A stretch of DNA of 64,000 nucleotides from an uncultured Duncaniella sp. (GCA_910577335.1 CAJTMJ010000017.1:15624-79623), one strand, 5' to 3'. Shown: positions 1-8,813, numbered from the stretch's first letter. Made by a program: numbers and translations. The notes: generated from the letters alone by a model not told the origin.

Positions 1-1306
1 GATCCAGACAGGAATCAAGTGCTTCGGTTATAGCTTTTTTGTCGAGATGTTGTCCTATAAACACAATCTTGATCATTCTATCGCCATAATCTTCATCCCA
101 ATCACGCAGGATGCTTGGATCTTGCTCCACGAGTTCTTTGAATTCATCTTCGGGTGCGGTGGCAAACCACATTCCGGCTTCCTTGAGCTGCTTTTGCTTA
201 CCAGCTGTCTCAAACAGATATGACATATCAGGGTTATTGCTGAAATAGCATATACCTTTTGAGCGAATTATACCTGCGGGCCAGTTTCGAGCTGCGAAAT
301 AGTCAAACTTATTCAGGTCGAAAGCCGGACGGCGGAAATATACGAATGTGCCGATTCCATATTCTTCAGCTTCACCCTCTCCGTGGTGATGGTGGTGATG
401 ATGGCAACCGCATGTGCAATTCTCATCATGTTCATGATGATGCTCGTGGTGGTGCTCGTCATCTTCATGGTGATGTTCATCGTGCTCATGCTCATGGTGG
501 TGCTCATGCTCATGTTCATCACATTCGTCATCATGGTGGTGATGGTGGTGATGATGCTCCTTCTCTTCGGCTTCTATTTCGTCGATAGGCTTCTCTATCT
601 GTTCAACCCAAGCGGCAGATGTTGCAACTTTCTCAAATTTGAAAAGGTTAGTGTTGAGAAGGCGTGTTATGTCAACGTTGGCATAATCACATTCTATGAT
701 TTCTGCCTTAGGCTGAATAGCACGTATAATGGCTTTGATCCTGTCACGTTCCTTGTCTGAAACCTCGGAAGATTTATTGAGCAGGATTATATTGCAAAAT
801 TCAATCTGTTGTATGATGAGATTTTCAATATCTTCTTCATCAAGATTATCCTGTGTGAGCTTTTCTCCACAAGAAAATTCATCCTGAAGGCGAAGAGCGT
901 CTACGACAGTGACGATACAATCAAGTTTAGGTGTGCCGTATTTGATATATCCCTGACCCATCTGTGGGATAGAACAGATAGTCTGGGCTATAGGAGCAGG
1001 TTCGCAAATACCGCTTGCTTCGATGACTATATAGTCGAACTTATCCATTGCCATGATGTCCTCTATCTGCTTTATGAGATCCATCTTTAAGGTACAGCAG
1101 ATACATCCGTTTTGGAGAGCTACGAGCGAGTCATCTTTAGTGTCTACAATTCCTCCTCGCTGAATGAGGTCGGCGTCGATGTTAACTTCGCCTATGTCAT
1201 TCACGATAACGGCAAAGCGTATTCCTCTCTCGTTAGTTAAAATATGGTTTACCAATGTGGTCTTGCCACTTCCAAGATAGCCTGTAAGTAGAAGTATAGG
1301 TGTCAT
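1..1306 (-). CDS. CobW/ZNG1-family GTP-dependent metallochaperone (3' end outside window)
   Basis: G3E-family GTPase that probably delivers a metal (zinc is the usual cargo) to a client enzyme at the cost of GTP. I translated it from the minus strand: the frame is open from an ATG at 1306 to the left edge, about 435 residues. It shows Walker A GYLGSGKT (residues 9-16), the CxCC metal motif inside GCICC (67-71), an LNKS-type guanine-specificity motif and a CobW C-terminal domain. A segment of roughly 65 residues (about 245-311, bases 376-575) is almost only His, Asp and Glu with one CTCGC cluster, a metal-sponge linker between the two domains. Only the last few residues appear to be missing. 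It follows folB by 42 bases on the same strand. Metal specificity is not decidable from sequence. Confidence 0.9.
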   Translation of the reverse strand, partial: MTPILLLTGYLGSGKTTLVNHILTNERGIRFAVIVNDIGEVNIDADLIQRGGIVDTKDDSLVALQNGCICCTLKMDLIKQIEDIMAMDKFDYIVIEASGICEPAPIAQTICSIPQMGQGYIKYGTPKLDCIVTVVDALRLQDEFSCGEKLTQDNLDEEDIENLIIQQIEFCNIILLNKSSEVSDKERDRIKAIIRAIQPKAEIIECDYANVDITRLLNTNLFKFEKVATSAAWVEQIEKPIDEIEAEEKEHHHHHHHHDDECDEHEHEHHHEHEHDEHHHEDDEHHHEHHHEHDENCTCGCHHHHHHHGEGEAEEYGIGTFVYFRRPAFDLNKFDYFAARNWPAGIIRSKGICYFSNNPDMSYLFETAGKQKQLKEAGMWFATAPEDEFKELVEQDPSILRDWDEDYGDRMIKIVFIGQHLDKKAITEALDSCLD

Positions 1307-1348
1307 ATTGTATCTGATATATTTGTTATTCTGTTATAAGTCTGATGT

Positions 1349-1702
1349 TTACCATTCTATTTTGACCGCAACGTTCTGCATGTCAGCCGGGATTGGAGGA
1401 TTAAGTTTCGCAACCCGAATCATACCTCCGCTCACAAGGGGATATTTTTGAGTAAGTGTGTCATGGAGGCGTTTTACCACATGCTCAAGCAGTTGGGATG
1501 GTATGTCCATAACCTGTTTTATAACTTCGACAGCTTCAGCATAGTTCAAGGTATGTTCCAAGTCATCCGATTCCATAGCACTCTCGATAGGATAGCGTAG
1601 ATGGACGGCCACTTCAAATGTATTCCCTTTCTCCCGTTCAAAGTCATAGACTCCGTGCCGGGCGAAAAGCTTCAAACCATTGATTTCAATTGTGCCTGTC
1701 AT
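1349..1702 (-). CDS. folB: Dihydroneopterin aldolase
   Basis: Converts 7,8-dihydroneopterin to 6-hydroxymethyl-dihydropterin and glycolaldehyde in cytosolic folate synthesis. The 117-residue length is typical. The N-terminus GTIEINGLKLFARHGVYDFE is the family signature strand followed by the HG-(V)-E region, and the C-terminus has the expected NPPIP and VAVKIEW stretch. It lies six bases after the upstream glycosyltransferase gene, so the two are probably cotranscribed. folE (41015-41596) and folP (46457-47296) of the same pathway are elsewhere in the window. Confidence 0.92.
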   Translation of the reverse strand: MTGTIEINGLKLFARHGVYDFEREKGNTFEVAVHLRYPIESAMESDDLEHTLNYAEAVEVIKQVMDIPSQLLEHVVKRLHDTLTQKYPLVSGGMIRVAKLNPPIPADMQNVAVKIEW

Positions 1703-1708
1703 ATAATC

Positions 1709-2887
1709 TTATATCCAAGTAAGGTTAGAACCACGTTTAATGTGTCCCTTTATACGATAATAGAGATTGAATATAGGATGATAACACATGAGCCAAGGGA
1801 ATGTTAGCAACAGCGGACGAGAGCCAAGCGAAACCGATGTCTTCTTCCACGTGATCATCAGTATTATCCATAATATCAATAGGAGGACAGACGAGATGAT
1901 CATAGGGATAAAAGAGGGGAGTCCTACTATTGATACAGCGACAGCACTTCCGATGAATATCCACCATGCCCATGAGCAACTGCTGAAGAATATTCTCGCT
2001 CCTGTCTTGAGCTTTTTAGCAGTATAGTCATAGCGGAGTTTAGTGCGTTTGAATGATGCTGACGGATCATTTTCAGCTATTTCTACGATTGAAGCGGTTG
2101 AAAGCTCTGTGGCAGTGTTTTTGCGCTTAGACACTTCGTTTATAAATATGTCATCATCGCCATATTTCAGGTTCAATGATTTTGAAAATCCCTTATTTTT
2201 GAAAAATACACTTCTCTTATAAGCGAGGTTATGGCATGAACCTCTGTAAGGACGACCGGCGATAGCCCATGATAGATATTCGACAGCGCTCCATACGGTA
2301 TCGAAAGAATGACGGCGTTTGATTGTGCTGACTGAATCTTCGAGCATCACAGGTGTGGCATATCCGAGCACGATTTCTTTCCCGTTAATGAAATGCCTCA
2401 TCATGGACTTTAACCAAATTGGAGATTCAATCCTACAGTTGCCGGTGGTCAACATCACGGTTTCATATCTGGCTGCCTTTATGCCGAGTGTGACCGCTAA
2501 TTTCTTTCTTGACAGAGATCGGGATTCCAACGGTGTGAATGTCATGTATAGGTTTGAATACCTTTGTTCTAATTGGGCAATCACATCTTTAGTCGAACCG
2601 ACGGCTCCGTCATTAACCACAATTACCTCCATCATTGCCGGATAATCTTGTTCAAGTATCTGAGGCAACAGTATTTCGAGATTCTGCGCGTCATCCTCCG
2701 AATACACTATAACCGATACTGACGGATAGGCGTCAGGCGAGTCAGGTAATGGGGTTTCATTATCTTCTGCCACTTTTTGCGCAACAGAGGCTACGTAGTG
2801 GCGAAATCCAAAAATTAAGTAGAGGAAACAAACTGCTAATGCAGAGTAAAGTGTTATTATAGTTGTAGTTAACTCTATTTCGAACAT
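1709..2887 (-). CDS. Family 2 glycosyltransferase, membrane-anchored, with degenerate DxD
   Basis: GT-A fold glycosyltransferase of unknown acceptor, probably working on envelope glycans at the inner membrane. One N-terminal membrane helix (about residues 8-27) is followed by a GT2 catalytic region: SVSVIVYSEDD near 58-66, VVNDG near 91-94, and GDDDIF near 243-248. Two more membrane helices occupy about 300-345. Where relatives usually have a DxD-type metal motif (TDADC-like), this protein has TTGNC (147-151), so metal binding or activity may differ. A -7 box TAACTTTG (2914 to 2907) lies only 20 bases before the ATG, giving a very short leader. The 76-base gap from the M16 gene also fits a separate promoter. 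Sugar donor and acceptor cannot be told. Confidence 0.8.
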   Translation of the reverse strand: MFEIELTTTIITLYSALAVCFLYLIFGFRHYVASVAQKVAEDNETPLPDSPDAYPSVSVIVYSEDDAQNLEILLPQILEQDYPAMMEVIVVNDGAVGSTKDVIAQLEQRYSNLYMTFTPLESRSLSRKKLAVTLGIKAARYETVMLTTGNCRIESPIWLKSMMRHFINGKEIVLGYATPVMLEDSVSTIKRRHSFDTVWSAVEYLSWAIAGRPYRGSCHNLAYKRSVFFKNKGFSKSLNLKYGDDDIFINEVSKRKNTATELSTASIVEIAENDPSASFKRTKLRYDYTAKKLKTGARIFFSSCSWAWWIFIGSAVAVSIVGLPSFIPMIISSVLLLILWIILMITWKKTSVSLGSRPLLLTFPWLMCYHPIFNLYYRIKGHIKRGSNLTWI

Positions 2888-2906
2888 ATTTTTGCTTATT
2901 AGACCA

Positions 2907-2939
2907 CAAAGTTACAAATTTGTGAGTAAATAGCATCAA
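2907..2939 (-). promoter_or_regulatory. Predicted Bacteroidetes promoter of the GT2 gene
   Basis: Reading the minus strand, TTG at 2939-2937, a 22-base spacer and TAACTTTG at 2914-2907. The start codon at 2887 follows about 13 bases after the expected transcription start. Confidence 0.45.
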
Positions 2940-2963
2940 TAATATTGTTGTTTTTGACATAAA

Positions 2964-4238
2964 CTAAGCTCCGGCAATGGCTGTACACATTATATTTGTG
3001 TCAAAATAACTGATTGCCATTTCCGATAATAGTTCAGGTGATAAATTATGCGCTAATTTTTGTTGCTGGTGGAAATAGTCGGACGGGGTTCCTGCAGTAA
3101 TCCTTGTCTGATACATATCCATAATAGAGAAAGGAGAATCAAGCACTGATGCGAGATTGGAGAGTTGGAATTGGCTCAATCGGTTTATTTCATCTTGGGT
3201 GTATGTGCCCGGGTCTTTTAGCCGTTCAATCTCGGTGTATACTTCCCGTATCAGAGGCTCCACATTTGAGCAATCGGTCTGAGTGGATATATAGATAAAA
3301 CTTTTGTTTTTGTATCCGAGCAGTGAAGCCGAAATCCCGTAGGTAAAACCTTTGTCCTCACGAATATTTGCCATTAGTCTACTGCCAAAATATCCGCCAA
3401 ATGCGGTGACAGTGGCACGTAGTGGTACGAAATCACTATCGTCACGACCGATAGTAGGCATGACCATGTTTATGGCGCTCTGCAGGCTACGCGGTCGGAT
3501 AATAATTTCTTTTTGGGGCGAAGCAAAATCAGGAAAACTCAGCGGTTCTATACTGTAGTTTTTATCGGATGATATTTTTGAAAAGGCTGTTAGGACAGAT
3601 TCGATTAATTCATTAGACAATTTCCCGGAGAGGAATATATTCACATTTTTGGTGTCAAGCCGGGAATAATGAAAATCTGATAGGTCCTTAGACGTTATCT
3701 TTATGATGGACTCGGGGGTTTCAACTCGTGCTAACGGATGATTTTCACCATATATCATTTTACGGATAGCCGCATTTGAATGATATGTGACTTTTTCACG
3801 GTCAATCTCGATTTTTGAAATCCTTCGTTTTATCATCATATTTAATGCGTCTTCCGGGAAAATGGAATCCGTTAATATTTCTACCAACAAGTCAATTATA
3901 GATGGTAATCTGTCATTCAGACTAAACAGAGTGATGGAAGAATGATGAGTCGATACAGAAGTGTTAGTCCATGCTCCATTGTATTCCAATATGTTTACAA
4001 TTTGCTCTCCAGTGTGTTTGGAGGTACCTTCAAGAAGCAACAGCATGGCAAGGTTGCTCAATCCGGCAACGGGAGATTCTGCCTCTCCGCCCGGCAGTGT
4101 TACTGTCAGTCGGTTGACATCGCTGTCGCCACCACTTATGAAATGTACCGCTATGCCGTTGGGGAGAACAGTCTTGTTAACATCGGGGAGAGTCAGAGTG
4201 CCAAAGTTATGGATTTTTGGAGGAATGGAACGATTCAT
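2964..4238 (-). CDS. M16-family (pitrilysin-like) protein lacking the zinc motif
   Basis: Two-lobed peptidase M16 family protein, 424 residues, the normal single-subunit size. M16 enzymes often work as pairs of one catalytic and one non-catalytic subunit in the envelope. The inverted zinc motif HxxEH, expected just before the GT at residues 71-72, reads NLAML (62-66), so all three key residues are lost. The C-terminal domain keeps the characteristic R..Y region (SRLMANIREDKGFTYG). It is therefore most likely a non-catalytic subunit. No catalytic partner is adjacent, and no N-terminal signal peptide is obvious. It starts 12 bases after the NlpC/P60 gene and is probably cotranscribed with it. 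An unknown substrate-binding role is possible. Confidence 0.85.
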   Translation of the reverse strand: MNRSIPPKIHNFGTLTLPDVNKTVLPNGIAVHFISGGDSDVNRLTVTLPGGEAESPVAGLSNLAMLLLLEGTSKHTGEQIVNILEYNGAWTNTSVSTHHSSITLFSLNDRLPSIIDLLVEILTDSIFPEDALNMMIKRRISKIEIDREKVTYHSNAAIRKMIYGENHPLARVETPESIIKITSKDLSDFHYSRLDTKNVNIFLSGKLSNELIESVLTAFSKISSDKNYSIEPLSFPDFASPQKEIIIRPRSLQSAINMVMPTIGRDDSDFVPLRATVTAFGGYFGSRLMANIREDKGFTYGISASLLGYKNKSFIYISTQTDCSNVEPLIREVYTEIERLKDPGTYTQDEINRLSQFQLSNLASVLDSPFSIMDMYQTRITAGTPSDYFHQQQKLAHNLSPELLSEMAISYFDTNIMCTAIAGA

Positions 4239-4250
4239 GAAATAGCAGAT

Positions 4251-5120
4251 TTAATTGCTGTAGATTGAGTCTAATTTTTGTTCGATAATGGAATTAAGCA
4301 CACTCGTACGTGCATCATCGGCTGATATTTCAGGCACAACACTCTTTGCTGCCTTTGCCGGGGTAATAGGGCTGGTGGCAGGCAGTTTGCTCTGAACGGT
4401 TGCTGTTTTTGGACTATTTGATACCTTTTTCTCGGGTAGTGATGTCACAGGAGTATAATTAAATGGTGTGTCCCCGTTATTTTCAATGGATGATATATTA
4501 ATTTCGTTTACAACCGGGGTATTTGATGCGATACCTTCATTTAGGGACGGCTCTTCCTTATAGTCGGAAATCATGGCATGATATTGATTCACACGGCCCG
4601 AACCTGTGAATGTACGGGTATAGTAATCAGCTGTGATATCGCTGACTATAACACCCTTGGATGAAGATGCATGAATCATGCGGTTGTCACCTATAAAGAT
4701 GCCGACATGTGAGACTTTATTGCTTCTGCCTGTGGCGAAGAATAACAGGTCGCCGGGCACAAGTTCTTTCTTGGGTGTGGGAGTACAATAGTCGGACTGT
4801 TCCTTAGAACTTCTTGGGAGTTTGATAGCCAGTGCGGACAGATATACCTGTGTGACAAAACCGGAACAATCCACACCATTCCTGCTCGAACCACCATATT
4901 TATAAGGTGTACCCAACCACATGCTTGCTTCCTTAAGCAATGCTTTTGATTGGGGTGCAAGAGATTGAGGTATGGAGACAGTCTGATTTGCTGACACGGC
5001 ATCTCCTTTGACCGGGCTCTTTTTTACTAATGTCGCAGTATTGCGTGATGAACCGCACGACACGGCTAATGTCGCTAAGAACGGTAATATTAATAGTAAT
5101 AATATATGATGCTTTTTCAT
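4251..5120 (-). CDS. NlpC/P60 family lipoprotein, probable cell-wall endopeptidase
   Basis: Predicted outer-membrane or periplasmic lipoprotein that cleaves peptide stems of peptidoglycan. The N-terminus is a lipoprotein signal ending in lipobox AVSC (Cys22). The catalytic NlpC/P60 domain spans about residues 58-180 with Cys85 (DCSGF), His138 (SHVGIF) and His150 (MIHASS). A Pro/Thr/Ser-rich tail of about 100 residues follows and has no domain I recognise. It is first in a minus-strand run with the M16 protein. A TAATTTTG box ends only seven bases before the ATG, so the mRNA may be nearly leaderless. The divergent neighbour is the HtrA protease, another periplasmic factor. Confidence 0.9.
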   Translation of the reverse strand: MKKHHILLLLILPFLATLAVSCGSSRNTATLVKKSPVKGDAVSANQTVSIPQSLAPQSKALLKEASMWLGTPYKYGGSSRNGVDCSGFVTQVYLSALAIKLPRSSKEQSDYCTPTPKKELVPGDLLFFATGRSNKVSHVGIFIGDNRMIHASSSKGVIVSDITADYYTRTFTGSGRVNQYHAMISDYKEEPSLNEGIASNTPVVNEINISSIENNGDTPFNYTPVTSLPEKKVSNSPKTATVQSKLPATSPITPAKAAKSVVPEISADDARTSVLNSIIEQKLDSIYSN

Positions 5121-5127
5121 GATATGG

Positions 5128-5135
5128 CAAAATTA
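5128..5135 (-). promoter_or_regulatory. Predicted -7 box for the NlpC/P60 gene
   Basis: TAATTTTG on the minus strand (5135 to 5128), seven bases from the ATG at 5120. No convincing -33 TTTG is present at the usual distance. If used, the transcript starts at or within a few bases of the start codon. Confidence 0.4.
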
Positions 5136-5385
5136 CGAATAATCATTTGTATTCTGACATGCCACTGTCAGTTTTTATTGTCGGATAGTTATTTTACGTG
5201 GTAAATATATCTTAAAATGGCATGGCTCGTCTTAAAATTGTTTAAACCTGGCGATATTTAATTGCAAGGGATGTAACATTGCATGATATTTGCAGTCTTA
5301 TTAGTGAATCCAATCATTACAAGGAATGGATTTCAATGAAAAAAGAAACAAGTTCAATCACATAAACAAAAACAAGTTTAGAAGT

Positions 5386-6927
5386 ATGAAATTATCCGGC
5401 AAAATCATTTTACTTGCTACGGGTTCTGCAGTATTAGGCTCGGCAGTCACCACTGTTGCAATGAAACATGCTTTGTTATCTGACAATGTTGTAGATGTTA
5501 CAACATATACAGTTGACAATTCGGCATCTAATGGACTATTCAAGGTCTCACAGACACCTGTGCAGTCTACTGATTTTACAGAGGCGGCAGAGAGCACTAT
5601 AAATGGGGTAGTGTCCATAAAAAGTTATGCCACACCACGGGGATATTCACAAGGCGGGAATGGTGGATTCTTTAACGATCCATTCTTTGAATATTTTTTC
5701 GGAAGCCCTAACGGCAACCAACGTCGTCAATATCAGCAACAGCAGCCCAAGCAGCAACAGATGGGACTTGGCTCAGGCGTGATAATCAGTGCCGATGGTT
5801 ATATTGTGACAAACAACCATGTCATAGATGATGCCGAACGTCTTGAAGTGACTCTTAACGATAACCGTACATTCGATGCCACAGTTATCGGTTCTGATTC
5901 AATGACTGACCTTGCGTTGATTAAGATTGATGCAAAAGATCTTCCTGTAATACCTATGGGCGACAGTGATGCGTTGAAGGTCGGAGAGTGGGTGCTTGCT
6001 GTAGGTAATCCCTTCGGTTTTACGTCAACTGTTACAACCGGTATCGTTTCAGCCAAGGCTCGCAGCATCGGTTCTGCCACACACTCATCTCGTCCAATGG
6101 GTATTGAATCTTACATCCAGACAGATGCCGCTGTCAATCCCGGTAACTCAGGTGGCGCATTGGTAAATTTGAGCGGAGAACTTATAGGTATAAATACTGC
6201 CATATATAGCCAGACCGGTAACTATGCAGGTTATTCATTCGCTATCCCGACCTCCATTGTCAAGAAAGTTGCAAGTGACTTACGCCAGTTCGGCACAGTT
6301 CAACGTGCAGTCCTTGGTATTGGTATTTCAGATCTTTCAAATGAAATAGCAAAGGATAAAGGAATTACTGCCGTGACCAAAGGTGTGTATGTCGGCAGTG
6401 TCAGCGACAGATCATCGGCTAAAGAAGCAGGTATTGTCGAAGGTGATGTCATTGTAAAGATAAATGATGTGGCTACCGATAATGTGGCTCAGCTTCAGGA
6501 GCAGGTATCGAAATATCGTCCGGGCGATAAGATTAAGGTTAGTTACATTCGTGATAACAAGCCTTACTCAGTGGAAGTGAAATTGCTTAACCAGCAGGGT
6601 ACTACAAATATGACCAAGGCTTCTGATTTCACAGATCTCGGATGTGCCTTTAAGAAGGTCGATGAAGCAACCTTGAAGCAGCTTGGTATCAGCAATGGTG
6701 TTAAGATTGTAGATGTGCGTGACGGACATTTTAGAGATGCCGGTGTGCGTGAAGGATTTATAATCTATTCTATTAATGATACACGAGTTTCATCGCCTGA
6801 GGATGTTGAAAAGATATATAAGGCGATCATGAAGGGTAATGGTGACGAAAAGGTCATGATAATCAGAGGTCTGTATCCGACAGGTAAACGCGGTATATAT
6901 GCCGTTGACCTGACTCCCGCAGAATAA
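5386..6927 (+). CDS. HtrA/DegP-like periplasmic serine protease with two PDZ domains
   Basis: Degrades or refolds misfolded envelope proteins. From the ATG at 5386 the protein has 513 residues and begins with an uncleaved-anchor or signal segment (KIILLATGSAVLGSAVTTVA). The trypsin-like domain carries the triad His145 (NNHV), Asp175 (TDLALIKI) and Ser255 (GNSGGA). PDZ1 covers about 311-405 and PDZ2 about 412-513. A Gln-rich loop (115-125) sits before the protease core. An in-frame ATG at 5326 would add 20 basic residues, but the AAGGA beside it abuts the codon, so I prefer 5386. It is monocistronic and closed by a strong terminator at 6957-6996. Upstream, TCTTAAAAT occurs twice 20 bases apart (5210-5218, 5230-5238). 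Confidence 0.92.
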   Translation: MKLSGKIILLATGSAVLGSAVTTVAMKHALLSDNVVDVTTYTVDNSASNGLFKVSQTPVQSTDFTEAAESTINGVVSIKSYATPRGYSQGGNGGFFNDPFFEYFFGSPNGNQRRQYQQQQPKQQQMGLGSGVIISADGYIVTNNHVIDDAERLEVTLNDNRTFDATVIGSDSMTDLALIKIDAKDLPVIPMGDSDALKVGEWVLAVGNPFGFTSTVTTGIVSAKARSIGSATHSSRPMGIESYIQTDAAVNPGNSGGALVNLSGELIGINTAIYSQTGNYAGYSFAIPTSIVKKVASDLRQFGTVQRAVLGIGISDLSNEIAKDKGITAVTKGVYVGSVSDRSSAKEAGIVEGDVIVKINDVATDNVAQLQEQVSKYRPGDKIKVSYIRDNKPYSVEVKLLNQQGTTNMTKASDFTDLGCAFKKVDEATLKQLGISNGVKIVDVRDGHFRDAGVREGFIIYSINDTRVSSPEDVEKIYKAIMKGNGDEKVMIIRGLYPTGKRGIYAVDLTPAE

Positions 6928-6956
6928 TTGAAAAAACATCTACGAGTTTCCTTTTA

Positions 6957-6996
6957 GAAAAAGCCTGATGAATGTCGAAACGTTCATCAGGCTTTT
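6957..6996. terminator. Bidirectional intrinsic terminator between htrA and ridA
   Basis: Perfect stem AAAAGCCTGATGAA / TTCATCAGGCTTTT with a short loop, A-run on one side and T-run on the other. It lies between convergent genes and can serve both strands. Confidence 0.85.
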
Positions 6997-7017
6997 CATT
7001 GCTTATGTGACTGAGGT

Positions 7018-7392
7018 TTAGAGAGCGGCGATCACTTCTATTTCCACTAATACCTGTTTGGGCAGTTCACGAACAGCTACGGCTGAACGAGCGGGGAAGG
7101 GTTCGCTGAATGTCTCTGCATACACGGCATTCATTTCTCCGAACAAGCTCATGTCGGCAAGGAATACTGTGGTCTTAACAACATTGTCAATGCTTGTGCC
7201 GGCAGCTGCTAAAAGTGCCTTTACATTTGCGAGCGACTGTGCGGTCTGAGCCTTGATACCTTCCGGTATTTCACCTGTGGCGGGATTTACCGGTATTTGA
7301 CCTGAGCAGAAAAGCATGTTGCCACATTTGATTGCCTGACTGTATGGTCCGATGGCTGCGGGAGCAGCAGTAGTTGAAATTACTTCTTTCAT
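7018..7392 (-). CDS. ridA: RidA/YjgF-family reactive imine deaminase
   Basis: Cytosolic trimeric enzyme that hydrolyses reactive 2-aminoacrylate and related enamines or imines released by PLP enzymes. The length of 124 residues matches the family. It has the N-terminal AAPAAIGPYSQAI, the G-(Q)-IP-(V)-NP region (SGQIPVNPATGE) and the C-terminal ARSAVAVRELPKQVLVEIEVIA, which contains the conserved active-site Arg. It is last in the murB-to-ridA minus-strand run, 38 bases behind yihY, just before a strong terminator. Confidence 0.93.
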   Translation of the reverse strand: MKEVISTTAAPAAIGPYSQAIKCGNMLFCSGQIPVNPATGEIPEGIKAQTAQSLANVKALLAAAGTSIDNVVKTTVFLADMSLFGEMNAVYAETFSEPFPARSAVAVRELPKQVLVEIEVIAAL

Positions 7393-7430
7393 GATAGTTG
7401 AATGGTTAAAATATAATGAATAAATATAGG

Positions 7431-8813
7431 TTAAACTTCAGGAACATTAATTGATATGTCATATAGCGGAAAGTCCTGATGTGAGGTTCTCACTTTTTCT
7501 GTTATTGAATCACATAGCTGGATGATTTCTTTAAATTTCTCATCAAACTCAGGTATGAAATCTGATTCCCCATGCGATGCCAGAATACACAGGACGTTTC
7601 CAAGTGTATAGTACTCTAAATCCTTTGATGGTTGGAGAGGGAGATCGTCTTCAAGCTCATGAGCGCTACTGGGAACGACCCTGTTTATCAAACCGCAATC
7701 CAACAGATACAGTGCTATCATCCTCGCCAATCTTGGCGGAATCATACATGATTCCGAGAGGGTGGATATGTTGACTGCCGGTTTATCATCTTTAAATCGT
7801 TTTATAATTACGGTCATGACAGCCAATGCCACTTTACGTCTGTAGTTTGAAGATATGGCGTTGATCTGTTTCTCGTAACTGAACATAAAGATATTTTGAG
7901 CCGAGCAGCATATCAAAGCTCCTGCGAGTGTTATGAGCCATGAAAGTTGCAGCCATAAAAGCATCAACGGGAGGAATGAGAAACTACCATATATGGCATT
8001 GTATTTCGATACATACAACTGACCCGAGACGAAGAGCCATTGCAATATTTGAAAGGCTGTGCCTGCTATCACACCCGCTATGAATGCATTTTTGAATCTG
8101 ACCTTCGTGTTTGGTATCAGCATGTACGCACCCACGAAAAACAGCCATCCGAAAATGTATGACACACAGTCAAGCAACCATGAGATTATAGGTGTGATGT
8201 AGTCAAACGGGAGAAGTCGTTGGATGGTATTCGACATGAATATCTGCAAACCGCCCGAACATGTCATAAGTACGGGAAGTATTATGCAGATGGCAAGATA
8301 ATCAGTGGCTTTGCGGAATATTGAGCGTCCCACCGTTACGCCCCAAATCTGATTGAAGGTATCCTCCACATTGCTAAGCAGGGATATGATGGTCCATAGC
8401 AAGAACACGATACCCACGCCGACGAAAATACCTTCTGAAGCCTGTGCAAGACATGAGTCCACGAATGAAAAAGCCATATCCAAGGCTCGGCTTTGGGATG
8501 GGAAATAACTGTAGAGTTGCTTTTGCAGTAAATTTTGCAGACCGAACCCACGCCCGATCGCAAATAGCAACGCAAGGGCAGGGACAATAGCCAATAATGT
8601 CCGATAAGTCATCGCACATGCCTTCGACTGAAGGTCCGTGCTAAGGAAGGTTCTGACCGTGAGATTGGCAGTCTTTATGATATTGATTTTTAGACTGACT
8701 CTCCGGTCTTCCCAAACACCGCTGCTGCAGTAATTCCATATAGCAATGCAGCGGTTATATATCCGTTGCCATTTGCTTATAATGGTTTCCTTTAACTTAT
8801 CAAACTTTTTCAT
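7431..8813 (-). CDS. YihY/BrkB-family inner-membrane protein with extra C-terminal winged-helix-like region
   Basis: Polytopic membrane protein of the YihY (UPF0761) family, whose function is not settled. The N-terminal 330 residues show the family pattern of about six hydrophobic segments and the conserved SKACAMTYRTLLAIVPALAL start of the domain. At 460 residues it is some 170 longer than the E. coli protein. The extra part (about 335-460) contains a stretch (NISTLSESCMIPPRLARMIA, then LLDCGLINRV) that resembles an Rrf2-type winged helix, so it may be a cytosolic regulatory domain. It lies 23 bases after the lipoprotein gene and before ridA. No transport activity can be assigned. Confidence 0.85.
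   Translation of the reverse strand: MKKFDKLKETIISKWQRIYNRCIAIWNYCSSGVWEDRRVSLKINIIKTANLTVRTFLSTDLQSKACAMTYRTLLAIVPALALLFAIGRGFGLQNLLQKQLYSYFPSQSRALDMAFSFVDSCLAQASEGIFVGVGIVFLLWTIISLLSNVEDTFNQIWGVTVGRSIFRKATDYLAICIILPVLMTCSGGLQIFMSNTIQRLLPFDYITPIISWLLDCVSYIFGWLFFVGAYMLIPNTKVRFKNAFIAGVIAGTAFQILQWLFVSGQLYVSKYNAIYGSFSFLPLMLLWLQLSWLITLAGALICCSAQNIFMFSYEKQINAISSNYRRKVALAVMTVIIKRFKDDKPAVNISTLSESCMIPPRLARMIALYLLDCGLINRVVPSSAHELEDDLPLQPSKDLEYYTLGNVLCILASHGESDFIPEFDEKFKEIIQLCDSITEKVRTSHQDFPLYDISINVPEV

Noticed and set aside
259..760. Overlapping ORFs in several frames rich in Met, Val, His or Arg
   Set aside because: They are shadows of the low-complexity His/Asp/Glu coding repeat of the CobW gene on the minus strand.
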